A DNA stretch of 64,000 bases, taken from NCBI RefSeq assembly GCF_023821985.2, contig NZ_CP098805.1, positions 3,100,001 through 3,164,000 of the forward strand, read 5' to 3'. Below, piece after piece: positions 8,682 to 17,695 of this stretch. The stretch's first letter is position 1. Each line of letters starts with the position of its first letter. The stretch is from Dyadobacter chenhuakuii. Lineage in GTDB: Bacteria; Bacteroidota; Bacteroidia; Cytophagales; Spirosomataceae. The translations under genes and the position numbers were made by a program. The notes under the pieces were generated by a model, which was not told the DNA's origin, searched no databases, and was given only the letters and a program-made list of their open reading frames with translations.

Positions 8682-11081
8682 TTACTCACTTCGTAAAGAC
8701 TTCACAGGGTTTGTTAATGCCGCCTTAATGCTCTGGAAACTGATCGTCAACAGCGCTACCACCACTGAAAGCGCACCAGCCAGCGCGAAAATCCACCATT
8801 CAATGTCAATCCGATAAGCGAAGTCCTTTAACCAGGTGCTTACGGCCCACCAGGCGATGGGCGAAGCGATCAGAATGGAAGCGATAACGAGTTTTAGAAA
8901 ATCCTTAGATAGCAGTGCGACGATGCCGGCCACCGAAGCGCCCATCACTTTTCGTACGCCGATCTCTTTGAACCGGCGTTCAGCCGAGTAGGAAGCAAGC
9001 CCGAACAAGCCCAGGCAGGAAACGAAAACCGCCAGTGCAGCAAGGATGCCGACAATTTCGCTAACCTGGCTATCAGCCTTATATAATGTTGCGAAATGGT
9101 CGTCGAGGAAAGAATACTTAAATTCCTGCTGCGGCACAATGTTGTTCCAAATCCCTTGAATGCCCGCAATAGCACGCTTGGCATCATTGCCTTTTATACG
9201 CACCGACATCTCTCCATAACCCCAATTCTTTTGGTTAAAAAGACAAAGCGTTTCTATCTTATGGTGCAGTGAATTGAAATTAAAATCCTTCGCTACGCCA
9301 ACGATCACACCCGCGGAATCCATGCCCGAGAAGCCGAAATGCTTTCCTACCAGTGTTTGAAGCGTCAGTTTAGGCTGGTCTTTTAAAAGTTCTTTGGCCA
9401 GGGACTCGTTAACAATGTAAGCCTTTGCATTATCGCCTTCATCATCCCGGAAATTCCGGCCGGCAATGATCTTGATTTTATATAAAGACAAATAATCCGG
9501 GTCAACGACCACTTGCGAAGATGCGATCTGTTTCTCCGGCCCGTCACCATGAAAAGTCACCCCGGTCTGATGCAAGTTATTGCCCAGGCGTTGCTGCGAA
9601 CCGGTTACACCCGACACAAATGAGCTGGCGAGCAACTCCTGTTTGAGGGCCTGATATTTTGGTCCCGACTTGGAATCGAGCGGAATGATTACAACTTGCT
9701 CCCTGTCAAACCCCGGGTCTTTTTGCTGCATGTAACGCAATTGCTTCACGGCGAAGCCAGTGGCAATGATGAGAAAGATGGCACTCGAAAACTGTGCGAT
9801 AACGAGCAGATTCCTGAAATTCGCCTTCCCGGTCCTTAATGTGCCTTTCAAAACCGCGATAGGCTGAAACGAAGACAAGAATACTGCTGGATACAAGCCG
9901 GAAAATATGCCAATCACAATGGTTCCGAGCAGGATGCTGCCCAGCAATGAAGGATTGGTAAAAAACGCGAAGTCAAGATCGCGCTGACTAAAATTACTTA
10001 CGACCGGAATCAGCAACTTCACCATCGCAACTGCCAGCACCAAAGCCATAAATGTCAGCAAAATCGATTCTCCGATAAATTGGCCGGCAAGCTGAAACCG
10101 CTGCGCCCCTATCGATTTTCTGATCCCGACCTCCTTTGCCCGGCCAGTAGAGCGGGCCGTGGACAAGTTCATAAAGTTGACGCACGCTATCACGAGCACA
10201 ATGATGCCTATTACAGAAAATATATACGTGTAACTACGGTCGAATTTCTGATAATTGATATAATCGTGGGTGATATCTGTGGATTTGGCGTGGACATCGG
10301 AAAGCGGCTGCAAGAAAAGCTCATAATCGCTGGCGCCTTCTTTGCTCATGTGCCTGCCCAGGTAAGCAGGGAATTTCTTTTCTAATGCGGCTATATCTGC
10401 ACCGGGAGCCAGTTCCAGATAGGTTACCAGCCAATTGCCACCCCAATTGTTCATATAATCCGGACGCGTGATGGTGCTGAACGAAAATAAGGCATCGAAT
10501 TGCAGGTGCGAACTAGCCGGAACATTTTCCATGATGCCGGTTACTTTGAAGGTCAATGTATCCCCGCCATAATGGATTACCGACTTTCCGATCGGGTTTT
10601 GTTTTCCAAACAAGCTCGCAGCACTTTTTTCGGAGAGAACCACTGTATTGGGTTCTTTCAGCACGCTTTGCTTCTGACCTTCAAGCAGTTTAAAATCAAA
10701 CATTTCCAGAAAATTAGCATCTACCCACAGTGCTTTGGGAAGCTCTGTCTTCTTTTCCTGATACAGCAATGGAACATTATCGAACTTACTGATGCGGACA
10801 AAATCCTTTATCTCGGGATATTCATTTTTGAGTGTGGGGCCCATCGGGAACATTGAAAGCGCCACTTTCTGAGGTGCCACCATGCCTTTGAACTTCTGGA
10901 CTTCATCGAGCCGGTAAATGTTTTTGGAGTGGATTTTATCAAAACTAAACTCGTAAAAAACAAAAACCATAATGAGCATGCAAGCAGCCATCCCAATGGC
11001 GAGGCCGACAATGTTGATCCCGGAAAAAACCTTGTTTTTCCAGATATTGCGAAAAGCAATTTTCAGGTAGTTTTTAAGCAT
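8682..11081 (-). CDS. FtsX/MacB-type ABC permease, paralog 1 (operon A, alone)
   Basis: A 799-residue inner-membrane permease without an ATPase domain; it should work with a separate ATPase. It is a tandem duplication of the MacB fold. First half: TM1 about 19-43, a MacB_PCD periplasmic domain about 45-283, then TM2-4 (about 285-307, 339-361, 380-403). Second half: TM5 about 425-446, a second periplasmic domain about 450-670, then TM6-8 (about 674-698, 730-748, 761-781). Each half carries a cytoplasmic coupling motif, RAKEVGIRKSIGA (314-326) and FKEIGVRKVMGA (704-715). The C-terminus ends NPVKSLRSE. It is the only gene behind palindrome A. Substrate unknown. Confidence 0.9.
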   Translation of the reverse strand: MLKNYLKIAFRNIWKNKVFSGINIVGLAIGMAACMLIMVFVFYEFSFDKIHSKNIYRLDEVQKFKGMVAPQKVALSMFPMGPTLKNEYPEIKDFVRISKFDNVPLLYQEKKTELPKALWVDANFLEMFDFKLLEGQKQSVLKEPNTVVLSEKSAASLFGKQNPIGKSVIHYGGDTLTFKVTGIMENVPASSHLQFDALFSFSTITRPDYMNNWGGNWLVTYLELAPGADIAALEKKFPAYLGRHMSKEGASDYELFLQPLSDVHAKSTDITHDYINYQKFDRSYTYIFSVIGIIVLVIACVNFMNLSTARSTGRAKEVGIRKSIGAQRFQLAGQFIGESILLTFMALVLAVAMVKLLIPVVSNFSQRDLDFAFFTNPSLLGSILLGTIVIGIFSGLYPAVFLSSFQPIAVLKGTLRTGKANFRNLLVIAQFSSAIFLIIATGFAVKQLRYMQQKDPGFDREQVVIIPLDSKSGPKYQALKQELLASSFVSGVTGSQQRLGNNLHQTGVTFHGDGPEKQIASSQVVVDPDYLSLYKIKIIAGRNFRDDEGDNAKAYIVNESLAKELLKDQPKLTLQTLVGKHFGFSGMDSAGVIVGVAKDFNFNSLHHKIETLCLFNQKNWGYGEMSVRIKGNDAKRAIAGIQGIWNNIVPQQEFKYSFLDDHFATLYKADSQVSEIVGILAALAVFVSCLGLFGLASYSAERRFKEIGVRKVMGASVAGIVALLSKDFLKLVIASILIASPIAWWAVSTWLKDFAYRIDIEWWIFALAGALSVVVALLTISFQSIKAALTNPVKSLRSE

Positions 11082-11106
11082 AGCAGAGATAGGGATAAGA
11101 TTGTGT

Positions 11107-11126
11107 CAGCAACAAACTTATGCCAA
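11107..11126 (-). promoter_or_regulatory. Candidate promoter element A (TTGGCA)
   Basis: Minus strand reads TTGGCATAAGTTTGTTGC. TTGGCAT resembles a sigma-54 -24 box, but the next GC is 12 rather than 10 nt after GG. TAAGTTTG also matches the ordinary -7 consensus, but no TTG stands at the right distance for -33. Centre to palindrome A centre is about 62 bp. Confidence 0.4.
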
Positions 11127-11162
11127 AAATTAACCAGTTAGTTATCAAATCCTTACATACAA

Positions 11163-11213
11163 AAAGGCGAACAAAGTTGTCCGAAATCGGACAACTTTGT
11201 TCGCCTTTGAACA
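11163..11213 (-). promoter_or_regulatory. Operator A: two 20-bp-spaced palindromes inside a terminator-like hairpin
   Basis: Site 1 is TGTCCGAAATCGGACA (11178-11193), and site 2 is TGTTCG-CCTT-TGAACA (11198-11213), starting exactly 20 bp away. Site 1 is the core of a perfect 21-bp stem with a 4-nt loop (11163-11208), followed on the minus strand by a T-run. The hairpin is 22 bp past the Wzi-like stop, so the same DNA may end Wzi transcription and control permease 1. Confidence 0.7.
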
Positions 11214-11230
11214 GCCCCTCCAATGGCCTC

Positions 11231-12733
11231 TTACCAGGTTCTTTTAATGCCAAAATAACCGCCCGCAGAATCGACAAACAAACTGCCGTTATCAAGTCCG
11301 AATTTTGCTGTCAGACTGGTTTTTTTCAAATGTGGAAATGCGTATTCGCCAGCTAAATAGGTGGATAACTGCCCGCGAACCGGCTTGAAATTTTCGCCCG
11401 GCATCCCGAAATTCTGGCTGTACGAGACCTTCAATGTAAGCGCAAGCATATTCCCCCAGCCTCCCTGCACGCCTGCATACCAAACATTCACCCGGTTGCT
11501 GGGAAAATAGCGTGAACTCGTCTTTTTTGACTGGTCCATATCCTTACCAGGCACAATAAACGGCGTGCCCACGGTCCGGTCGAAATAAGACCAGCCTTTG
11601 GAATATTGAGAATGGTTGAAATAATTATCCGCGCCCTGATAAGTGCTTCCGGGAATGTAAAATGTGGATCCCGACTGGTCTTTTGTAGAAAGGAATTCTA
11701 ATGTTACCCGTGAAAGAGCAAAGCCTGCACTATTTTGTAATGCATTCATTTTTAGATTAATACCGTACAAACCATCCGGCACATTCTTAAAAAGCATACT
11801 CGATACATCTTCGAACGGATGCTGGTGATACACAAACAGCTGCTTGTCGCCAACCTTAGTTTCAAACGCAAAATCATAGCTTCCCAAATGATTACCTAAA
11901 CGGTAACTGTCAAAAGAACCGTAACCGTTTTTGGTAAACCAGTTTTTGGAAGTGTAAGCCAGCACCACATTGGGATAGAACTTCCAGGACGATGGCAATT
12001 CGCCGTTCACTGCCAGTTCAGGATGTTTTTTGAGCTCCTCGGAATGCCCGGCCCAAAGAACATTGTGGTTTAAACCGAAATAAAATTTACTTTTTGATGT
12101 AGGCTTGCCCAGTCGCAGATACATAAACTTCTGATGGAGCCTCACGCCCTTTATATAATCCGTATCAAACCAGCCATGCGAGAAGCCGGCGTGGACAGCG
12201 AGAAAATTGCGTGTAAATTTCAAGGGAACGAAGGTGATGGTTCCGATCTGGACCTTTGGAATAGGAAGGGCATTACCCGAGCCTGCATAAAACCCGGATG
12301 ATAATGTCGTATCGCCCAGTCCCATCACCTCACGCCTTCTACCCACATAAATTTCCAGCATTTTGAACCTCGCCTTCACATGCGCTTCCGGCAACAGAAC
12401 CTTAAACTGATTCTGCTCATTGTAGTTGAGGACAGGATTTACAGCAAATCCCCAATCTGTTTTTTGTGGACGGTTGGAAAGGCTGTCAAAAAACACATAG
12501 TCTTTTCGAATCGTACCCTGGATTTGTCCCGCAGGGCCGGTGTTGGGCACAATGCCGAATTGGTTGGTGCGCAGCCAAAATGGGGTTTTTTCGGGCGAGG
12601 AAATGTATGCACCGGCTTCAAGCCCCGCTTTCAAACCTAAGGGCAAAGCATTTCCATTTTGCGCGTTCACCCGCAGACATTGAAATGTTAAAAGGCAGAT
12701 TGCAATGTAAAAAATGGCCTTAAACCTGAGCAT
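11231..12733 (-). CDS. Capsule assembly Wzi-family outer-membrane protein
   Basis: A 500-residue predicted beta-barrel. The start is set at ATG 12733; the longer frame to 12763 has only TTG, while ATG gives a clean signal peptide ending RVNAQ. Strand-rich sequence with many aromatic residues and segments such as WLRTNQFGIVP, YVGRRREVMGLGD and FGLNHNVLWAGHSE match Wzi-like proteins of Bacteroidota. Wzi anchors capsule in Gammaproteobacteria; in this group the substrate may be another exopolysaccharide. It stands alone between two permease runs and ends at hairpin A. No capsule genes are nearby. Confidence 0.8.
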   Translation of the reverse strand: MLRFKAIFYIAICLLTFQCLRVNAQNGNALPLGLKAGLEAGAYISSPEKTPFWLRTNQFGIVPNTGPAGQIQGTIRKDYVFFDSLSNRPQKTDWGFAVNPVLNYNEQNQFKVLLPEAHVKARFKMLEIYVGRRREVMGLGDTTLSSGFYAGSGNALPIPKVQIGTITFVPLKFTRNFLAVHAGFSHGWFDTDYIKGVRLHQKFMYLRLGKPTSKSKFYFGLNHNVLWAGHSEELKKHPELAVNGELPSSWKFYPNVVLAYTSKNWFTKNGYGSFDSYRLGNHLGSYDFAFETKVGDKQLFVYHQHPFEDVSSMLFKNVPDGLYGINLKMNALQNSAGFALSRVTLEFLSTKDQSGSTFYIPGSTYQGADNYFNHSQYSKGWSYFDRTVGTPFIVPGKDMDQSKKTSSRYFPSNRVNVWYAGVQGGWGNMLALTLKVSYSQNFGMPGENFKPVRGQLSTYLAGEYAFPHLKKTSLTAKFGLDNGSLFVDSAGGYFGIKRTW

Positions 12734-12833
12734 AACGCAATTATATGAAGGATTACCTTGCAAGATAAAGACGTTTGCACTAAAACTTTCTACCCAAAAA
12801 TTATTTCAATGTTATTAAACGGCGTTCCCGACC

Positions 12834-15248
12834 CTACTCACTTTTCAATGTTTGCACCGGATCAAGCAATGCTGCGCGAATAGCCTGGTAACTAACGGTT
12901 AATAACGTGATTACCAATGCTCCTGCGCCTGTTCCGGCAAATATCCACCCCGAAATTTCAGTGCGATAAGCATATTTCATCAACCATTCCTGCATCGCAT
13001 ACCGGGCAACCGGCGTAGCAATTAGAACCGAAATAATCACAAGCCGTACAAAATCCTGTGACAACATTTGCCAGAGGTTACTGACGGAAGCACCCAAAAC
13101 TTTGCGGATCCCGATTTCTTTTGTCCGCTGTTCGGCCACGAAAGATGCCAGCCCAAAAAGCCCTAGGCAGGAGATAAATATTGCAAGCGATGCAAAGAAA
13201 CCCGCCAGCTTGCCCATACGCTCTTCTGACCGGAATTTGGCATCGTATTCCTGGTCTGCAAATTTGTATTCAAATGGTACCGTCGGCGTCAGCTTCCTGA
13301 AAACCGCTTCGATTTTCGGTAAGGCAGTGCTGGCGCTGGCTTGATCGTTCAGCCTGATATTGACCCAATTTGGAGATCCAAAAAGGAAAAAGACGCTAGG
13401 CGCCACTTTCTGGAACGGCGATTCCATTACCATGTCCTCCACAACTCCTAAAATCCTGAAATTCTTTTTGACATTACCGGTCATCCATTGGCTCTGCCAG
13501 CTTACAGTCTGCCCGACAGGCTGTTTAAAACCAAGTAACCTGGCAGCTGTCTCGTTGATAATGAAACCGGCAGAATCCGAAGCCATATTGGAAAAATTAC
13601 GGCCTGCAACAAATTTCCAGTTCACAACATCTGCGTACTCGTGTGATACGGTCAACGTACTGAATCCAGGCGGGTTTTCCATTGCCATACCCTCCCAGCT
13701 GAAACCTCCGTTTGCTGACCAGACATCGGTAACCGGGCTTTGCGACAGCGCCACTTCCTTCACAACACCCGTCTGTTTCAACTCGGCGCTGATAAGTGTG
13801 GATTTTGCATAAAAATCATCTGACTTCATCTCAATCATCAGCAATCCGTCACGTGCGTACCCTACCGGACGGTTCCTGGCAAACCTTATCTGGCTATAAA
13901 TGATGATGGTGCAGATCACAAGCGCTATTGAAACAGTGAACTGAATAACTACAAGCACTTTACGGGGCATGGAGGCAAATCGGCCGACGTGGATAATGCT
14001 TCCCTTTAACACTTTCATAGGCTGGAAAGAAGTGAGGTAGAATGCGGGATAACTTCCTGCCAAAATGCCTGTTATGAGGATAAATGCAACGCTCATCAAC
14101 CAAAAATCGGAGCTGCTAAATGGCAGAGCCATTGCCTTGGCAGACAGATCGTTAAACCAGGACAACGACAAATGCAACAAGAGCAGCGCTATCCCAAATG
14201 CAAGCATTACAACCAAAAACGACTCCGTAAAAAACTGGCCGATCAATTGCAAACGCAGTGAACCGATCGCCTTGCGAACGCCTACTTCTTTTGCTCGCTT
14301 TTCCGAGCGGGCCGTGCTCAGATTCATAAAATTTATACATGCTAGAAAAAGAACGAAAAAGCCGATTACGCCCACCAGCCATACAAATTGTACCGGCCCC
14401 GAGCTTACTTCGCCATTCTTAAAAGTGGAATACAAATGCCAGTCGCTCATAGGGAGTATCCACATCTGCGGGTTGGTGGCCACCTCGTTCTTCATGTTAT
14501 CCATGTGCCGGATGACATTTAATTCCGAATACCTGATCGCCGCCGAAGCCTTTGCAAAATCTGTCCCTGGCTTGATTTGCACATACATCGTCAAAGCATG
14601 GTTATCCCATTGCTTTTCACTCATATAGCTGTTTCTAGCAATAAAATAATCCCAGCTTCCCAAAAACTGAACATCGTGAAACTGTGAATTAGCAGGAAAA
14701 TCTGCATAAATGCCCGAGACTTTTAAAAGCAGGTCAGCATCAACCATAACCACCTTGTTCACCGGATCTTTTGCTCCAAAAAGCGCTTTCGCCGCCGACG
14801 CCGATAATATGACCGACTGCTGGTCCTGCAAGCCAGCCCGGGAGCCGCTGAGCATATCTAGGGACAACATTTCGGGACCTGCCGCAGCAATGAACTGGCC
14901 TTTTCTGCTCAGCTTCTTTTCACCCACGGTGAGAATATGCTCACTGGTATGCGTGGATGGCACAATGAACCTAAAACTCTCACTATAATTGCTCTTTAAT
15001 TCTGCTACCAATGGGTAGGGCACCGATTTGGACTTTTGCAATTCACCTGCAAAAGTCTGATCTACGACAACCATACCAATGCGATCATAATTCTTGTGGT
15101 TTTTATTAAATGATAATTCATCATAGATCCACAGCCCGGCGAGCATGGCAACCGCCATCCCGATAGCCAATCCGCCTATGTTGATTGCTGAGTAACCGTT
15201 ATTTTTCAGCAGATTCCTCAGTGCGATTTTCAGATAGTTTCGTAGCAT
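12834..15248 (-). CDS. ABC permease paralog 2 (operon B, third gene)
   Basis: 804 residues with the same 1+3, 1+3 TM plan as paralog 1. Coupling motifs are RAKEVGVRKAIGS and RTKEIGIRKVLGA. It belongs to a distinct subgroup with paralog 9 (34096-36474): both have FNKxHKNYDR after TM1, a WHLYSxFKNG motif before TM2, PRKVxVVxQFTVSI at TM5 and NRPVGY after it. The C-terminus is the divergent LLDPVQTLKSE. It is last of three genes read from promoter B, 33 bp after paralog 3. The shared subgroup in separate operons points to block duplication. Confidence 0.9.
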   Translation of the reverse strand: MLRNYLKIALRNLLKNNGYSAINIGGLAIGMAVAMLAGLWIYDELSFNKNHKNYDRIGMVVVDQTFAGELQKSKSVPYPLVAELKSNYSESFRFIVPSTHTSEHILTVGEKKLSRKGQFIAAAGPEMLSLDMLSGSRAGLQDQQSVILSASAAKALFGAKDPVNKVVMVDADLLLKVSGIYADFPANSQFHDVQFLGSWDYFIARNSYMSEKQWDNHALTMYVQIKPGTDFAKASAAIRYSELNVIRHMDNMKNEVATNPQMWILPMSDWHLYSTFKNGEVSSGPVQFVWLVGVIGFFVLFLACINFMNLSTARSEKRAKEVGVRKAIGSLRLQLIGQFFTESFLVVMLAFGIALLLLHLSLSWFNDLSAKAMALPFSSSDFWLMSVAFILITGILAGSYPAFYLTSFQPMKVLKGSIIHVGRFASMPRKVLVVIQFTVSIALVICTIIIYSQIRFARNRPVGYARDGLLMIEMKSDDFYAKSTLISAELKQTGVVKEVALSQSPVTDVWSANGGFSWEGMAMENPPGFSTLTVSHEYADVVNWKFVAGRNFSNMASDSAGFIINETAARLLGFKQPVGQTVSWQSQWMTGNVKKNFRILGVVEDMVMESPFQKVAPSVFFLFGSPNWVNIRLNDQASASTALPKIEAVFRKLTPTVPFEYKFADQEYDAKFRSEERMGKLAGFFASLAIFISCLGLFGLASFVAEQRTKEIGIRKVLGASVSNLWQMLSQDFVRLVIISVLIATPVARYAMQEWLMKYAYRTEISGWIFAGTGAGALVITLLTVSYQAIRAALLDPVQTLKSE

Positions 15249-15281
15249 GAAAGGCCTGTTTAGTGATAATCATTTCATTTA

Positions 15282-17660
15282 TTATCTCAATGTTTGCACC
15301 GGATTCGCAAGCGCGGCTTTGATGGACTGATAGCCGACAGTAAGGCAAGCGATGGCGACGGCTAATAGTGCGGAAACAGCAAAGATCCACCATTCAATGT
15401 CGATCCTGAATGCGAAATCCTGCAACCATTTTTTCATAAAGTAATAGGACACCGGGCTCGCTATAATGATCGCTATGCCCACCAGGCGCAAAAAATCCAT
15501 GGATAACAAGGTGGTTATGCTGGCAATGGATGCGCCCAATACTTTACGAATCCCGATTTCTTTGGTGCGTTGTTCAATGGAGAACAGCGCCAACCCGAAA
15601 AGTCCGAGACAAGATAGGAATACGGATAGAAGCGCAAACATGGAGGTAAGATTGGAGGCTAACTCCTCTCTTTTGTAAAATCCTGCTATCTCTTCGTCGT
15701 AAAAACTATATTGGAACACATATTCCGGAAAGTGTTTCTGCCAGACTTTCATAATGTCCGGAATCGTCGAAGCACTTAAATTTTGCAGCTTGATCCCGGC
15801 GCTACGGTAATGTTTTTTGGATGCGTAAATGACGGTTGGTTCAATGTTGGAATATAGATCTGCATTGTTAAAATCGGACAAAACACCAACGATCACGCCC
15901 GTTTTATTATCCATATCACCCACCACCAGACGCTTGTTCAACGCTTCATGAAGGGATTTCAGCCCCAATGCTTTTACTAACTTATTATTAATCAGCAGCT
16001 CATGAAGCGTATCCGACTGAATTGGATTGCGACCTGCAATAAGCTTCAATCCGTAAGTTGCCACATAATGGTTATCCGCGCTTCTGGACCGGGCCACAAA
16101 CTTTTCCCAATCGCGGTTTTCAAATTTAATGCTGCCGCCATTGCCTGTCTGCGATGAAGGCGGATTTCTAAAAAATGAGATGCTGGCGACTTCCTTGATT
16201 CTGGGAATTTCGTTGCTTAGGGCTGCAATTTTAGTAGTTCCTGTGTCGGGCAGTCCTACATGCAGTATCAGCTCTTTGTTTAAGCCCAAATCTTTATTTT
16301 TCAAATATCTGGATTGCAGAATGATCACCATTGATACAGCGATCAAAACAAAGGAAATGCTGAATTGCACTACTACAAGCGACTTTCTCACGGAAAACGT
16401 ACCCCGGTCGTTAGCAACCGCCAGGCCCTTGATCGCCCGGACCGGATTAAAATTTGAGATAACAAATGCGGGATAAATGCCCGCTGCGCACACGACAAAA
16501 ATCAAAAGCGCTAGGCTGAATGCGAGCAGCTGAAAATCGGCAAACACATTGATATCTAAATTGATTTCCAGCCAGTTACTGATCATTGGCATCAGCAACT
16601 TGGAAAGCAGAATGGCCAGAATGAATGATATGCCCGTAAACAACGCGGCTTCATGAATAAAAAGCCAGAACACTTGCCATTGCGAAACGCCAAGCACTTT
16701 CCGGATCCCTACTTCCTTGCTTCTTTTTAAAGATTGGGCGGTTGTAATGTTAATGAAGTTGAAACAAGCAATGAGTATCAGCAGCAAACCAACTGTTGCA
16801 AGCATTATAATGGTGTAGTATTTGATTTTACCACCATAATGCATGTTGAAATGGACGTCCGAAAGTGGCTGCAAATGATAATGGAACACATTGCTGTCCG
16901 CACCGTGAATCTTTTTCGCGAATGCGATCAGCTGTTGTTCCAAAGCTTCCCTATCCTCTTCGGAACGCAAACTCACATACGTTTCCCGGTTGCTATCGAT
17001 CCAGCCCCAGTCTTCATAACCATATTCGGGAATCAGCTTCTTTAATGTAGGAAGTGAAACGAAGATGTCTTTTTTAAAATCAGTGTGCTCCGGAAAATCC
17101 TTGATAACGCCGGCAACTGTGACATTTTCAGCATTATTGATCCGGATCAGGCGGCCCATCGGATTAGATTTCCCAAAGTATTTTTTTGCGTAACGCTCTG
17201 TGAGCACAGCCTGTCCCGGCAGGTTCAAAACTGTTGCATTACCGGCAATAAACTGATAATCAAATATTTTAAAGAATTCAGAATCCGTGAAAGCCGCGGA
17301 TGATTTTTCAAAAAACTTCCTGGAATTGTTGGCCTCCTCAATGCTGAGCGTTAATTCACGCTGAGCCAGGTAGGCGGTATGCGAAACATTTGCAAACTCC
17401 TTCCTGAGCGCTGTATGCAAAGGAAAAGCCGAGCCCTTCTCATGCTCCACGGAACCATCCTCCAAATGCAGATCAACCACCATACGGAAGATCTTATCCG
17501 CCTGCCGATGATGCTTATCAACACCTAAATGATAGGAAACCAGCTGAAAAATAATGATCGCCCCAGCCATACCAATCCCCAGACCGGTCATATTGATAGC
17601 CGAGTAAACCTTATTCTTCACCAAATTCCGCCAGGCAATCCTAAAATAATTCCTAAGCAT
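15282..17660 (-). CDS. ABC permease paralog 3 (operon B, second gene)
   Basis: 792 residues. TM1 lies in NMTGLGIGMAGAIIIFQLVSY; coupling motifs are SKEVGIRKVLGV (preceded by KR) and RTKEIGIRKVLGA. The C-terminus stops at NPVQTLR, lacking the final Ser-Glu that all other paralogs have. With paralogs 5 and 10 it forms a subgroup: a PLPxxxALR/K-type segment early in the first periplasmic domain and LDLGF/KDLGL after TM5. Gaps to neighbours are 33-35 bp, so it is co-transcribed with paralogs 4 and 2. Confidence 0.9.
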   Translation of the reverse strand: MLRNYFRIAWRNLVKNKVYSAINMTGLGIGMAGAIIIFQLVSYHLGVDKHHRQADKIFRMVVDLHLEDGSVEHEKGSAFPLHTALRKEFANVSHTAYLAQRELTLSIEEANNSRKFFEKSSAAFTDSEFFKIFDYQFIAGNATVLNLPGQAVLTERYAKKYFGKSNPMGRLIRINNAENVTVAGVIKDFPEHTDFKKDIFVSLPTLKKLIPEYGYEDWGWIDSNRETYVSLRSEEDREALEQQLIAFAKKIHGADSNVFHYHLQPLSDVHFNMHYGGKIKYYTIIMLATVGLLLILIACFNFINITTAQSLKRSKEVGIRKVLGVSQWQVFWLFIHEAALFTGISFILAILLSKLLMPMISNWLEINLDINVFADFQLLAFSLALLIFVVCAAGIYPAFVISNFNPVRAIKGLAVANDRGTFSVRKSLVVVQFSISFVLIAVSMVIILQSRYLKNKDLGLNKELILHVGLPDTGTTKIAALSNEIPRIKEVASISFFRNPPSSQTGNGGSIKFENRDWEKFVARSRSADNHYVATYGLKLIAGRNPIQSDTLHELLINNKLVKALGLKSLHEALNKRLVVGDMDNKTGVIVGVLSDFNNADLYSNIEPTVIYASKKHYRSAGIKLQNLSASTIPDIMKVWQKHFPEYVFQYSFYDEEIAGFYKREELASNLTSMFALLSVFLSCLGLFGLALFSIEQRTKEIGIRKVLGASIASITTLLSMDFLRLVGIAIIIASPVSYYFMKKWLQDFAFRIDIEWWIFAVSALLAVAIACLTVGYQSIKAALANPVQTLR

Positions 17661-17695
17661 AAAAAATTAAATTCACTCATTCACTCATTGAATAA

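Noticed and set aside
8682-11081. Calling the permeases MacB
   Set aside because: MacB carries an N-terminal ATPase domain and four TM segments; these proteins have no ATPase domain and eight TM segments, so the symbol would mislead.
14065-14628. Long plus-strand open frames inside permease genes
   Set aside because: They are antisense shadows that recur at the same places in many paralogs because the permease codons are conserved, and they lack family features.
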